Counted from the stretch's first letter, positions 23,761 to 31,975 are shown. The stretch: DNA of 32,025 nt from Ruminiclostridium sp. (GCA_017635095.1 JAGBMA010000114.1:1-32025), one strand, 5' to 3'. Notes: a model not told the origin generated them from the sequence alone. Translations and numbers: made by a program.

Positions 23761-24504
23761 GAAGAAATATTGTCCGGAATGCTCGTCGCGGAACGCGGAA
23801 ACTCCGAATGCGCTCTCGACGGAGCCGTTTTTTGCAGTTTCCCCGGGCGGCGCGAATGAGATCACACTTCCGTTCTTCATTACGGCGATACCGTCGGAGC
23901 AGCGGAATGCGAGGTCAAGGTCGTGAAGCGTCATTATCACAGTTCTGCCCTTTGCGGCGAGTGACGAGAACAGCTCCATAAGCTCCAGCCGGGCACCGAT
24001 ATCGAGGTAGGTGGTGGGCTCGTCGAGGAAGATGACATCCGTATCCTGCGCGAAAAGCATGGCAATGCGGACTTTCTGCTTCTGTCCGCCGGAAAGCCCG
24101 GAGACCTTCCGGTCGGCAAGCTCCGTGATCCCGAGCGTTTCGAGAGCGCTGTCTATACAGCGGAGGTCTTCCGCACTGTAACGCCGGGGGTAGGGCAGGT
24201 AAGGAAAGCGTCCGTGTGAGACGAGCGCCCGCACCGTTATATCGCCGCCTGCGCCGGACTGGGGCAGGAATGAGAATTTACGCGCAAGCTCCTTCGGCTT
24301 TATGGCGGAGATGTCGGTGCCGTCGGCGGTGATACTGCCGGAAAAGGGCTTCATGAGCCCCGCCGCCGTCATAAGAAGCGTGCTTTTCCCGCAGCCGTTC
24401 TTTCCGATGATGCTGTAAAGTTTTCCTGCTTCAAATGAAAGGTTCACGTCATGCACGACCGTGTCCCTGCCGTAGCCGCAGCAAAGTTTGTCAAGTACGA
24501 TCAC
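23740..24504 (-). CDS. Iron/siderophore/heme-type ABC importer ATPase (FecE/FhuC-like)
   Basis: 254-residue cytoplasmic ATPase that powers a metal-chelate importer. Walker A is GKNGCGKSTLL, the Q-loop LPQSG, the signature LSGGQKQKV, Walker B VIFLDEPT and the switch histidine is in MTLHDLDLA. The frame is open to 24534, but GTG at 24504 is preferred: GGAGGG lies about 7 nt upstream and the protein then starts IVLDKLCCGYG. It overlaps the end of the permease gene by 14 nt, so translation is probably coupled. It is the third gene of the binding-protein/permease/ATPase operon. The substrate class is inferred from the partners; cobalamin remains possible. Confidence 0.93.
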   Translation of the reverse strand: MIVLDKLCCGYGRDTVVHDVNLSFEAGKLYSIIGKNGCGKSTLLMTAAGLMKPFSGSITADGTDISAIKPKELARKFSFLPQSGAGGDITVRALVSHGRFPYLPYPRRYSAEDLRCIDSALETLGITELADRKVSGLSGGQKQKVRIAMLFAQDTDVIFLDEPTTYLDIGARLELMELFSSLAAKGRTVIMTLHDLDLAFRCSDGIAVMKNGSVISFAPPGETAKNGSVESAFGVSAFRDEHSGQYFFTSCSKD

Positions 24505-25507
24505 CGTGCCGCCCTCCCTTCTTACGCAGTACAAGGTATATGAAGAACGGGACGCCTATGTATGAAACGATTATGCCGAGGGGGATCTCGAACGGCGCGA
24601 AAAGCGTTCTTGCAACTATATCGCAGACTGTCAGGAACGCGGCACCGAGAAGCGCGCATACCGGGAGTGTGAGGCTGTTCCCGCTTCCGGTGATCTTTGC
24701 GGCGCAGTGCGGCACGATAAGTCCCACGAATCCGATAAGCCCCGCGAAGCTGACGGCTGCCCCCGCAAGCGCAGCCGCCGTTGTGAGAAGCAGGAACCGG
24801 GTGAGTTCCGCGTTCATGCCGAGGCTTTTTGCAGTCGTATCGCCCAGTGAAAGCACGTCAAGGTCACGGCTGAGCAGGATTGCGGCGAGAAGCCCCACGA
24901 GTATTATTATCCACGCGGGTGAGAGCTTGCCGAAAGTTACTCCCGCAAGCCCGCCGATCTTATACGATGTTATCCCGGGAACGGAGTTCGGCATGAACAC
25001 GGTTATAGTGTCGATACCCGCATTGAGCAGGCTTCCGACGGCTATTCCCGCAAGCACGAGGGTGATCCTCGAAGCGCCGGTCTTTCTTGCAATGAAGTAA
25101 ACCGCCATTACCGCCGCAAGCGCGCCTAAGAATGCCGCAAACGGCTGGAGGGCGGTATCATACGGGAAAAGCGCTATGCACAGTACGGTGAAGAAGCCTG
25201 CACCGGCGTTTACTCCTATAATGTTCGGAGAGGCGAGGGGATTGCCGAGGACGCACTGGATAATGCGTCCTGCCACAGAAAGCGCCGCTCCCGCAAGCAA
25301 TGTTCCCGCGGTACGCGGAAGCCGCACATGGAGCAGTATCCGGGCTGCTGCCGTATCGGAGCTTCCGGCAAGCGCGGAGATAAGCTCGCCGGGTGAGACA
25401 GGCACAGCTCCGAGGCATACCGCAAGCACAGCCGAAGCGGCCATGCACAGGAAGCATATCGCCAGTATCTTAGCCGTTCTCGTAGAGGATCTCATAGAGC
25501 ATTTCAT
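24491..25507 (-). CDS. FecCD-family ABC permease
   Basis: 338-residue integral membrane permease of the BtuC/FecCD family, forming the channel of an iron-siderophore, heme or cobalamin importer, probably as a homodimer since only one permease gene is present. Characteristic blocks are RLPRTAGTLLAGAALSVAGRIIQCVLGNPLASPNIIGVNAGA, GLIGFVGLIVPHCAAKITG and the C-terminal PFEIPLGIIVSYIGVPFFIYLVLR. About nine to ten hydrophobic segments are visible. The start at 25507 overlaps the end of the upstream binding-protein gene by 38 nt and has GGTGG about 10 nt before it; ATG at 25495 is an alternative four residues in. Confidence 0.94.
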   Translation of the reverse strand: MKCSMRSSTRTAKILAICFLCMAASAVLAVCLGAVPVSPGELISALAGSSDTAAARILLHVRLPRTAGTLLAGAALSVAGRIIQCVLGNPLASPNIIGVNAGAGFFTVLCIALFPYDTALQPFAAFLGALAAVMAVYFIARKTGASRITLVLAGIAVGSLLNAGIDTITVFMPNSVPGITSYKIGGLAGVTFGKLSPAWIIILVGLLAAILLSRDLDVLSLGDTTAKSLGMNAELTRFLLLTTAAALAGAAVSFAGLIGFVGLIVPHCAAKITGSGNSLTLPVCALLGAAFLTVCDIVARTLFAPFEIPLGIIVSYIGVPFFIYLVLRKKGGRHGDRT

Positions 25508-26420
25508 AACTTTCGTTCCACCTTGCGTTCGGTTTGTAGTGGAAAAGGTCTTTCGGGAGTATGCGGAACCTGCTGTTTTTCACTGCCGTGAGTTCCGCCC
25601 ACGCGGGGTTTGACGTGAGGTTCTTTTCGAGGGTGTCGAGCGCCTTTTCTGTGTCGCTTCCCATAGTCGTGACGAAGATGAAATCCGGGTCGCGGCGGAT
25701 TATTTCTTCCATGCTCAGCTCGGCTCTAAGCTCGGAGGAGCTGTCTGCGATGTTTGTGCAGTTAAGATCCGCGAGCATCTGACCGGTCATGGTGTCGCTG
25801 GCTTTTGCCTTTGCGCCGGTGGAGTATGCGCGTATATAAAGCACCGAGGGGCTTTCCTTGCCGGTGGTCTTTGCTATTATACTGTCGATGCTGCCCTTTA
25901 TGTCGGTGCCGTTTTTTGCATATAGTTCCTTGTGTCCGGTAAGGTCGGTGCATTGATCCAGGGCTTTCAGATAATCGTCAAAGGTCTCGATGCCGAAGAA
26001 CACGGTCCTGAGCCCGGCAGCGGTGAAAGTGTCGTAAAGCTCGCTATGGTCGGCAATATCCGACGAAAGCAGCACGATATCCGGCGCCAGCACTATGATA
26101 TCCTCAACGGACGGGGTCTTGACGCTTCCTATGGTGACCGCAGTATCGGGCACTTCGAAGCGGTTCTCCTCAAATACATCACTGGTCACCCCGGCGAGCT
26201 CTCCGCCGGCAAGCTGCCAGAGTTCGGCGAGGCTTGAACTGCAGGCGGCAGCGGTAACGGTACGGGAGATCGTGACGGTATGGCCGAGGGCGTCCGTGAA
26301 CGAGCCTCCGCTTTCCCCGGCAGGCTCCGACGCAGCCTGAGACTGTGCCGCACAGCCTGCAAATAAAGCTGCGGCAAGCGTAAGTGCGGTCACGGATAAT
26401 ACTTTTCTTATACTTTTCAT
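25470..26420 (-). CDS. Metal-chelate substrate-binding lipoprotein (BtuF/FecB-like)
   Basis: 316-residue lipoprotein that captures the ligand outside the membrane. The signal peptide ends in LFAGC with Cys23 as the lipidation site. The mature protein starts with a short Ser/Gly/Glu linker, then TDALGHTVTISRTVT, the usual opening of the periplasmic-binding class-III (PF01497) fold. It continues with LAPDIVLLSSDIAD, the interdomain helix, RRDPDFIFVTTMG and a C-terminal region ending ENG. The ligand cannot be read from the sequence. First gene of the importer operon, with a perfect consensus promoter and a GAGGA ribosome site. Confidence 0.93.
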   Translation of the reverse strand: MKSIRKVLSVTALTLAAALFAGCAAQSQAASEPAGESGGSFTDALGHTVTISRTVTAAACSSSLAELWQLAGGELAGVTSDVFEENRFEVPDTAVTIGSVKTPSVEDIIVLAPDIVLLSSDIADHSELYDTFTAAGLRTVFFGIETFDDYLKALDQCTDLTGHKELYAKNGTDIKGSIDSIIAKTTGKESPSVLYIRAYSTGAKAKASDTMTGQMLADLNCTNIADSSSELRAELSMEEIIRRDPDFIFVTTMGSDTEKALDTLEKNLTSNPAWAELTAVKNSRFRILPKDLFHYKPNARWNESYEMLYEILYENG

Positions 26421-26477
26421 AACTTTTTCCTCGTAAATTATTTTGTAAACATATCGGAATGCTATGTTATGACTGTT

Positions 26478-26506
26478 ATTATATCACAGTACTCGTTTTG
26501 TGTCAA
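26478..26506 (-). promoter_or_regulatory. Promoter of the importer operon
   Basis: Full consensus on the minus strand: TTGACA (26501-26506), 17-bp spacer and TATAAT (26478-26483). No clear Fur or DtxR-type box and no cobalamin riboswitch were recognised in the short leader. TATCACA occurs over the -10 (26482-26488) and again at 26564-26570, with ATCACA at 26577-26582. Confidence 0.9.
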
Positions 26507-26609
26507 TGGTCCGGGCAAAAAAATTTTCATTTTATGGAAACATCTTTGCGCCCCTTTCAGGCGTATCACATATTCGATCACAGCGCAGGATATGCTGAGG
26601 AAATAAGCC

Positions 26610-26638
26610 TTGACATTCGGGAGAATGAGTGGTATCAT
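26610..26638 (+). promoter_or_regulatory. Promoter of the exporter-like operon
   Basis: TTGACA (26610-26615), 17-bp spacer and TATCAT (26633-26638), facing away from the importer promoter 104 bp away. A small GTTAG/CTAAC hairpin (26654-26669) lies in the leader. GGAGAG (26683-26688) precedes the ATG. Confidence 0.85.
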
Positions 26639-26695
26639 TTAATATATGGTGCTGTTAGGCAGCGCTAACGGATTTGATAAACGGAGAGTGATCTG

Positions 26696-28489
26696 ATGTT
26701 CGATAAAAGACTTATGGGGGTCTGTCCCGAGAGCCGGAAATACATCATAGGGAACGTGATACTGCAATGGTTTGAGCTTATTTCAAGCGCGGTCATTTTT
26801 TACGCCGTCGCTTATGTGATAAGCAGCTTCATCACGGGCGTGGCCGTGAACGGCACAGCCGAGGAGATGAGAGCGCTTCATTTACAGCAGCTCATAACTG
26901 CTCTCATCGTTGCGGCGGCTATGATACTGATACGGTTCTTCTGTACGAGAGCCGCTCTTCGCATGAGCCACCTCGCGTCAAAGACGGTAAAGCGGAAGAT
27001 GAGAGAGATGATCTACGGTAAGCTCCTGAAGCTCGGGAGCAGTTACCGCGAGAGCGTGACTACGGCGGAACTGGTGCAGGAGTCGGTGGAGGGCGTTGAC
27101 CAGCTCGAAAGCTACTTCGGTCAGTATGTTCCCCAGTTTTTCTATGCGTTCATAGCGCCGGTCACTCTTTTCGTGATCTTCGGCATTGCCGGGAGCTGGT
27201 CGGTGGGCGGAGTCCTGCTCATATGCGTGCCGCTTATCCCGGGAGCGATAATGATGGTGCAGAAGATAGCGAAGAAGCTGCTCTCGAAGTACTGGGGCCA
27301 GTACACGAAGCTCGGCAGCACGTTCCTGGAAAATCTTCAGGGAATGACCACACTTAAGACCTATCAGGCGGACGAGTACAAAAATAAACAGATGAATGAG
27401 GAGAGCGAGAACTTCCGGTTCGTGACCATGAAAGTCCTGACCATGCAGCTAAACTCCATCATCATCATGGACTTCTTCACTTACGGCGGCGCGGCGATCG
27501 GCATAGCTATGGTCCTGTCGCAGTTCGATATGTGGTCCTTTATTCCCGGGGCTTCGGGCGGGATAGGCTTATGCGAAGCGATATTCATGATACTTATGTC
27601 GGCGGAATTCTTCCTGCCCATGAGAAGGCTTGGGAGCTACTTCCACGTTGCTATGAACGGAATGGCGGCGAGCGACAAGATCTTTAAGTTCCTGCAGCTC
27701 CCCGAGCCTTCCGGAAAGACGGAAACAACAGACGGCATCAATGATATCCGGTTTTCCGACGTTCATTTTTCCTACAGCGAAGAGAGGGAGATACTGCACG
27801 GGATAAATGTGACGATACCCGCCGGAAGCTTCGTAGGTATCATCGGCGAGAGCGGCTGCGGAAAATCTACCGCCGCGGCTCTTATCATGGGGCGCTGTGC
27901 CGCAGGCTCGGGGTCTGTGACCATAGGCGGGGTGAATGTGGACAGCGTGTGTGTGGAAAGCCTTATGCGCACAGTGACCTACATCGGTCATAACAGTATG
28001 TTCTTCAAGGGCAGCGTGCGTGAGGCGCTTCTCATGGCGGCTCCGGACACGGAGGACGGGCGGCTGTGGCAGGTGCTGGAGGACTGCGGGCTCGCGGAGT
28101 TCCTTAAAGCAGGAAACGGGCTTGATACGCAGCTTACGGAGAATGCAGGGAACCTCTCCGGCGGCCAGCGGCAGAAGCTTGCTCTTGCACGGGCGGTACT
28201 CCACGATACGCCGGTTTACATTTTCGACGAAGCTACCAGCAGCATCGACGTGGAGAGCGAAGAAGCCATTCTTGCACAGATACACAGAATGGCAGAGACA
28301 AAGACGGTGATAATGATATCACACAGGCTCGCAAATGTCGCGGAAGCGGATATGATATTCGCAATGGAGGACGGAAATGTGTCGGAGAGCGGCACTCACG
28401 ATGAACTCATTGCCCGGGGCGGAGTTTACGCAAAACTCTGGGAGCGTCAGCAGGCGCTTGAGAATTACGGAAAGGGGGAGTCTGCATGA
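26696..28489 (+). CDS. ABC half-transporter, CydD-like (heterodimer subunit 1)
   Basis: 597-residue fusion of a six-helix membrane domain and an ATPase. In the first half, TTAELVQESVEGVDQLESYFGQYVPQFFYAFIAPVTLF is the CydC/CydD-type signature in the loop between helices. The ATPase shows Walker A GESGCGKSTAA (near residue 382), signature LSGGQRQKLALARA (near 486), Walker B VYIFDEATSSID and the switch ISHRLANV. No cydAB genes are present here, so a cytochrome bd role is not indicated. Similar proteins also move siderophores, heme or thiols. It overlaps the next gene by 4 nt (ATGA) and faces a metal-chelate importer operon. A heterodimer with the next gene is inferred. Confidence 0.9.
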   Translation: MFDKRLMGVCPESRKYIIGNVILQWFELISSAVIFYAVAYVISSFITGVAVNGTAEEMRALHLQQLITALIVAAAMILIRFFCTRAALRMSHLASKTVKRKMREMIYGKLLKLGSSYRESVTTAELVQESVEGVDQLESYFGQYVPQFFYAFIAPVTLFVIFGIAGSWSVGGVLLICVPLIPGAIMMVQKIAKKLLSKYWGQYTKLGSTFLENLQGMTTLKTYQADEYKNKQMNEESENFRFVTMKVLTMQLNSIIIMDFFTYGGAAIGIAMVLSQFDMWSFIPGASGGIGLCEAIFMILMSAEFFLPMRRLGSYFHVAMNGMAASDKIFKFLQLPEPSGKTETTDGINDIRFSDVHFSYSEEREILHGINVTIPAGSFVGIIGESGCGKSTAAALIMGRCAAGSGSVTIGGVNVDSVCVESLMRTVTYIGHNSMFFKGSVREALLMAAPDTEDGRLWQVLEDCGLAEFLKAGNGLDTQLTENAGNLSGGQRQKLALARAVLHDTPVYIFDEATSSIDVESEEAILAQIHRMAETKTVIMISHRLANVAEADMIFAMEDGNVSESGTHDELIARGGVYAKLWERQQALENYGKGESA

Positions 28490-30132
28490 AAAAGCGGTCA
28501 AAGGCAGGTACTCTGTTCAGAATGCTGGGGCTGGTGAAGCCGCTCACGGGATATATGTGTCTTGCGGTTCTCTGCGGCACCCTCGCTTATCTGGCGGTGC
28601 AGGCTATCCCGACGATCGGCGTATATGCGCTTTTTGACGGGGCGCTCAGAACGAGCTGGTGGATATGGGTACTTCTTTTCGGGCTTGCGCTGCTGCGGGC
28701 GGTGCTCCGGTACGCGGAGCAGAAGACCAATCACTATATCGCGTTCACTCTGCTTGCAATAGTACGCGACAAGGTGTTCCGCGCATTGCGGAGACTTTGT
28801 CCCGCTAAGCTTGAATGCAGGGACAAGGGCGACCTCATTTCGCTCATAACATCGGACGTGGAGCTGCTCGAAGTGTTCTATGCCCACACCATATCACCGA
28901 TATGCATAGCGGCGCTCACAGAACTTATCGTCTGCATATTCATCGCGTCTATAGATCCGGTAATGGGTATTTACGCGGCAGTTTCCTACCTTATCGTCGG
29001 GGTCGCGGTGCCGCTCATAATATCGAAGATAAGCGGCGATACCGGTGACAGGCTCCGCAGTCAGGCGGGAGAGCTTTCCGCGTATGTGCTGGAGAATATA
29101 CGTGGGCTTGACGAGACGATACAATTCGGCTGCGGAGAAGCGAGAATGGAGGGCATGAACGCTCTCACCGACAGGCTCACCGCAGGTCAGGGGAGACTGA
29201 ACCGGCTCACCGGTCTTAACGCGGCGATAGCAAACACCGTGATATTCCTTCTTGACGCGGGAATGGTGGTGACGATGATATGGCTGCATCACATCGGGCT
29301 CGATTCATTCCCGGAGATGTCCATAGCTTTCGCGGCATTCGTATCATCTTTCGGACCTGTGTCGGCGCTTGCGGCTCTGGGTACGACACTGCAGAACACA
29401 ATAGCTTCCGGCGGAAGAGTGCTTGATATAATAGATGAAAAGCCGGTCACAGAGGACGTGACCGGAATGGAAAAGACGGAGTTCGCGGGCGCGGAGCTGA
29501 AAAACGTGAGCTTCGGTTACGGAAGCGGGAACGTACTTGATAACGTAAGCGCTAAGCTGGCGGAAAACAGGATCATCGGTATCGTTGGAAAGAGCGGCAG
29601 CGGAAAGTCAACCATGCTGAAACTGCTTATGCGGTTCTGGGAAGCCGGGAGCGGCGAGGTGCTCGTTTCCGGCAGAAACGTGGGGCAGATAAACACCGCA
29701 GACCTTCGGGATATGGAGAGCTATATGACGCAGGAGACCCAGCTTTTCATGGACACCGTGGCAAACAATATACGCATAGCAAAGCTTGACGCCACCCGTG
29801 AGGAGATAGAGGAAGCCTGCAGAAAGGCATCGCTCCACGAGTTCATAATGACGCTTCCGGAGGGGTACGAGACACAGGTGGGTGAGCTCGGGGAAACGCT
29901 CTCCGGCGGTGAACGCCAGCGTATAGGTCTTGCCCGCGCATTCCTGCACGACGCGCCGTTCATGCTCCTCGACGAGCCCACAAGCAACCTCGACAGTCTC
30001 AATGAAGCCGTGATCCTTAAAGCGCTTCGTGAAGAGGCGGCAGGCAGGACGGTGGTGCTCGTCACACACAGGCGTTCGACGGTCCGTATAGCCGATGAGA
30101 TCACGGAGACAGACAGTATCAGACAGAGCTGA
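28486..30132 (+). CDS. ABC half-transporter, CydC-like (heterodimer subunit 2)
   Basis: 548-residue partner half-transporter. The membrane domain spans about residues 15-300, with RLCPAKLECRDKGDLISLITSDVELLEVFYAHTISPI, the CydC-like loop. The ATPase has Walker A GKSGSGKSTMLKL (near residue 368), signature LSGGERQRIGLARA (near 471), Walker B FMLLDEPTSNLD and switch VTHRRST. Both subunits have intact ATPase motifs, unlike many heterodimers with one degenerate site. It starts in the ATGA overlap with subunit 1 and is followed at 36 bp by the YbaN-like gene. Confidence 0.9.
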   Translation: MKKRSKAGTLFRMLGLVKPLTGYMCLAVLCGTLAYLAVQAIPTIGVYALFDGALRTSWWIWVLLFGLALLRAVLRYAEQKTNHYIAFTLLAIVRDKVFRALRRLCPAKLECRDKGDLISLITSDVELLEVFYAHTISPICIAALTELIVCIFIASIDPVMGIYAAVSYLIVGVAVPLIISKISGDTGDRLRSQAGELSAYVLENIRGLDETIQFGCGEARMEGMNALTDRLTAGQGRLNRLTGLNAAIANTVIFLLDAGMVVTMIWLHHIGLDSFPEMSIAFAAFVSSFGPVSALAALGTTLQNTIASGGRVLDIIDEKPVTEDVTGMEKTEFAGAELKNVSFGYGSGNVLDNVSAKLAENRIIGIVGKSGSGKSTMLKLLMRFWEAGSGEVLVSGRNVGQINTADLRDMESYMTQETQLFMDTVANNIRIAKLDATREEIEEACRKASLHEFIMTLPEGYETQVGELGETLSGGERQRIGLARAFLHDAPFMLLDEPTSNLDSLNEAVILKALREEAAGRTVVLVTHRRSTVRIADEITETDSIRQS

Positions 30133-30167
30133 CGTAAGCTGCGGAAGCAGAAAAGGAGAACAGAAAA

Positions 30168-30581
30168 ATGACGCTTAAAAGACTTATATTCCTTATTATC
30201 GGCTGCATTTGTCTCGGGCTTGGCACGATAGGCGTGTTCCTCCTAATTCTTCCGACAGTCCCGTTTTACCTTGCGACGGTCTTCTGCTTTTCTCAGAGCT
30301 CGAAAAAACTTCATGACTGGTTCGTAGGCACCGGCTTGTATAAAAAACATCTGCAGTCCTATGTGGAGAAGCGGGGAATGCTCCTTAAAACAAAGATAAG
30401 CATAATCGCCGCCGTGACCCTGCTCATGGGAACGGGTGCTGCTATCATGGCAGTGAAGGGGATATGGATACCGTGTGTTATCATAGCTGTTGTCTGGGTC
30501 GCCCACATAATTTACTTCATCTTCGGCGTAAAGACCGTGACCGGCACAGACGGATCCTCCGCAGACGACAGCGCATCATAG
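30168..30581 (+). CDS. YbaN family (DUF454) membrane protein
   Basis: 137-residue membrane protein with two hydrophobic hairpins: residues about 5-40, LIFLIIGCICLGLGTIGVFLLILPTVPFYLATVFCFSQSS, and about 78-118. The first block with its G-x-LP-TVPF pattern and the following KLHDWFVGTGLYKKHLQSY are diagnostic of the YbaN/DUF454 family. The biochemical function is unknown; in several bacteria the gene sits near heme or iron genes, which fits this location. GGAGA precedes the ATG. It is the last gene of the operon with the two half-transporters and is followed by a bidirectional terminator-like structure. The C-terminal tail is Ser/Asp/Thr-rich. Confidence 0.92.
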   Translation: MTLKRLIFLIIGCICLGLGTIGVFLLILPTVPFYLATVFCFSQSSKKLHDWFVGTGLYKKHLQSYVEKRGMLLKTKISIIAAVTLLMGTGAAIMAVKGIWIPCVIIAVVWVAHIIYFIFGVKTVTGTDGSSADDSAS

Positions 30582-30601
30582 AACGCCGGCGGTACTGCAA
30601 T

Positions 30602-30704
30602 AAAAAACTCCGCGCACATCTCGAAGGTTTCTTTTTATACGCGCATCGTGCGCGTCTTTGGAAACCTTCTGTACGACGTCCTGTCGTCTGTGTACGGAGT
30701 TTTT
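30602..30704. terminator. Bidirectional terminator-like long stem between convergent genes
   Basis: AAAAACTCCG (30603-30612) pairs with CGGAGTTTTT (30695-30704), extended inward by CACA/TGTG (30615-30618 with 30689-30692). Read either way, the stem runs into a T tract (plus TTTTTGTTG, minus TTTTTTATTG), so it should stop both the YbaN transcript and the opposing diguanylate cyclase transcript. Unlike a simple terminator it encloses the branched element at 30623-30687. Confidence 0.75.
30623..30687 (+). ncRNA. Branched structured element, copy A (candidate RNA motif)
   Basis: Two hairpins lie in series. Helix 1: GAAGGTTTC (30623-30631) with GAAACCTTC (30661-30669), interrupted by an internal loop (5' strand TTTTTAT, 3' strand CTTTG), then ACGCGC (30639-30644) with GCGCGT (30650-30655) around a 5-nt loop ATCGT. 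Helix 2: ACGAC (30673-30677) with GTCGT (30683-30687) around GTCCT. The same layout with different bases occurs at 31888-31948. I cannot name a known family. Its expression as an RNA is inferred, and orientation is set by comparison with copy B. Confidence 0.5.
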
Positions 30705-30710
30705 GTTGTA

Positions 30711-31814
30711 TCATGCTCTTACAGCTTTAAGGGCGCGCTTATTGTCGTACATTCTGTCATCGGCTTCCTTGTAAACTTCGGTGAAGCTTTTGTCGGTCTC
30801 CCATGAGGAATAGCCTATCGCACAGACATAACCCGCTTTTTTCACGGCTTTCCGCATCTTCTCGGACATCTCACGGACATCTTCGTCGGACTTGTTAAGG
30901 CATATCGCGGAGAACTCGTCGCCGCCGACCCGGTAGATATAGCAGTTTGGCAGGCACGACCTCTTGAGGGCATTTGCTGTGGCTTTGAGCGCAGTATCGC
31001 CCTCGTTATGCCCGAGAGTATCGTTGATCTTCTTGAGGTCGTTGAGGTCTATGCTCATAAGATGTGAGATGCTGCTCCTGCCGAAACGCTCGATGTCGGC
31101 ATTGAACGACTCGCGGTTCAGTATCTCCGTCAGCGGGTCGAAGCGGAAATGGTCTATGTGCAGATGCAGGTAGTAGAACACGATATCGAGTGCGACTACG
31201 CCGATAAGTATTCCGCGGAGTGAGAAGAGAAATTCCGCGAGAAAACCCATGAATGAAAGCACCCCGCACAGAAGGAGTATCACCATTTCCTCGCTCATGC
31301 CATTTTTCCGTGAAAGGAATGCAAGCGCAAACAGAAACATCAGATATACCGCCGAAAGCAAATGGGGTTCATACGCGAAAATGCCGCGTCCGATAGTTCC
31401 GTCGTCCTTGAAATAGAAGAAAAGGTCGGTGAAAAGGCACGGGATAAGGACTGCAACATTTATCAGCGACGGCAGGTAGGTTACAAGCACAGTATTCTTG
31501 TGGCCTATTATACGCGAAGACGCGATAGACACAAGGCTTGCCATAAGTATTATCCTGATGTCGTAGCCGAGCATTGAAAACATCCGGTGGACAAGATCGG
31601 GAATGCCGGTATTCAGAAAGGTGTCGTAGGCGTAGTAGTCGAGGTTGTCCACAACTATAAGCGCGAGAAGAAGTATCACCGACGGTATGAATTTCTTCGT
31701 AAGCTCTTTTTCATATATGTAGTTCGATTTAAGAAAGAAGAACAGGAATACGATTATCAGAACGGGAATACAGTTGATCTGCACAAGGCTCTGCAGAAAA
31801 GCGTCCTTAATCAC
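30711..31814 (-). CDS. Membrane-bound diguanylate cyclase (GGDEF)
   Basis: 367-residue signalling protein, expected to make cyclic di-GMP from GTP. The N-terminal half (about residues 1-190) has six or more hydrophobic segments and probably acts as the sensor; no named sensor domain is recognised. The GGDEF domain spans about residues 205-365: DPLTEILNRESF, SIDLNDLKKINDTLGHNEGD and the intact active site RVGGDEF near residue 297, ending with ADDRMYDNKR. The inhibitory RxxD site five residues before GGDEF is absent. The start is GTG at 31814 with GGAGG about 12 nt upstream, a rather long spacing. No clear promoter was found. Structured elements lie on both sides (30623-30687 and 31888-31948). 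No phosphodiesterase or cyclic-di-GMP riboswitch is present in this window. Confidence 0.92.
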   Translation of the reverse strand: MIKDAFLQSLVQINCIPVLIIVFLFFFLKSNYIYEKELTKKFIPSVILLLALIVVDNLDYYAYDTFLNTGIPDLVHRMFSMLGYDIRIILMASLVSIASSRIIGHKNTVLVTYLPSLINVAVLIPCLFTDLFFYFKDDGTIGRGIFAYEPHLLSAVYLMFLFALAFLSRKNGMSEEMVILLLCGVLSFMGFLAEFLFSLRGILIGVVALDIVFYYLHLHIDHFRFDPLTEILNRESFNADIERFGRSSISHLMSIDLNDLKKINDTLGHNEGDTALKATANALKRSCLPNCYIYRVGGDEFSAICLNKSDEDVREMSEKMRKAVKKAGYVCAIGYSSWETDKSFTEVYKEADDRMYDNKRALKAVRA

Positions 31815-31887
31815 TTTACAGTGTATCCTCCTCGTTATAGGGAACCTCTAAAAACCCAATTTGAGAGAAAAAGAGCTATCCACTATA

Positions 31888-31948
31888 TGCCGCTTTGTAT
31901 GCGCGCGTCCTGCGCGCTTTTGGCGGCAATACCACGGCTTCCTGCCGT
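31888..31948 (+). ncRNA. Branched structured element, copy B (candidate RNA motif)
   Basis: Helix 1: TGCCGC (31888-31893) with GCGGCA (31923-31928), internal loop TTTGTAT / TTTTG, then GCGCGC (31901-31906) with GCGCGC (31912-31917) around GTCCT. Helix 2: ACGGC (31934-31938) with GCCGT (31944-31948) around TTCCT. It has the same order of parts as copy A, with compensating stem changes, but lacks an obvious outer closing stem; flanking partners could lie beyond the window. Confidence 0.5.
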
Positions 31949-31975
31949 GACCGTCTACTGCGTCAAACCTCCTAA

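Noticed and set aside
26421-26695. Fur box or cobalamin riboswitch at the transporter locus
   Set aside because: I looked for the Fur 19-mer pattern and the B12-box; neither is present, and the importer leader is too short for a riboswitch.
26696-30132. cydDC for cytochrome bd assembly
   Set aside because: The proteins resemble CydD/CydC, but no cydAB is nearby and the context is metal-chelate transport, so no symbol is assigned.
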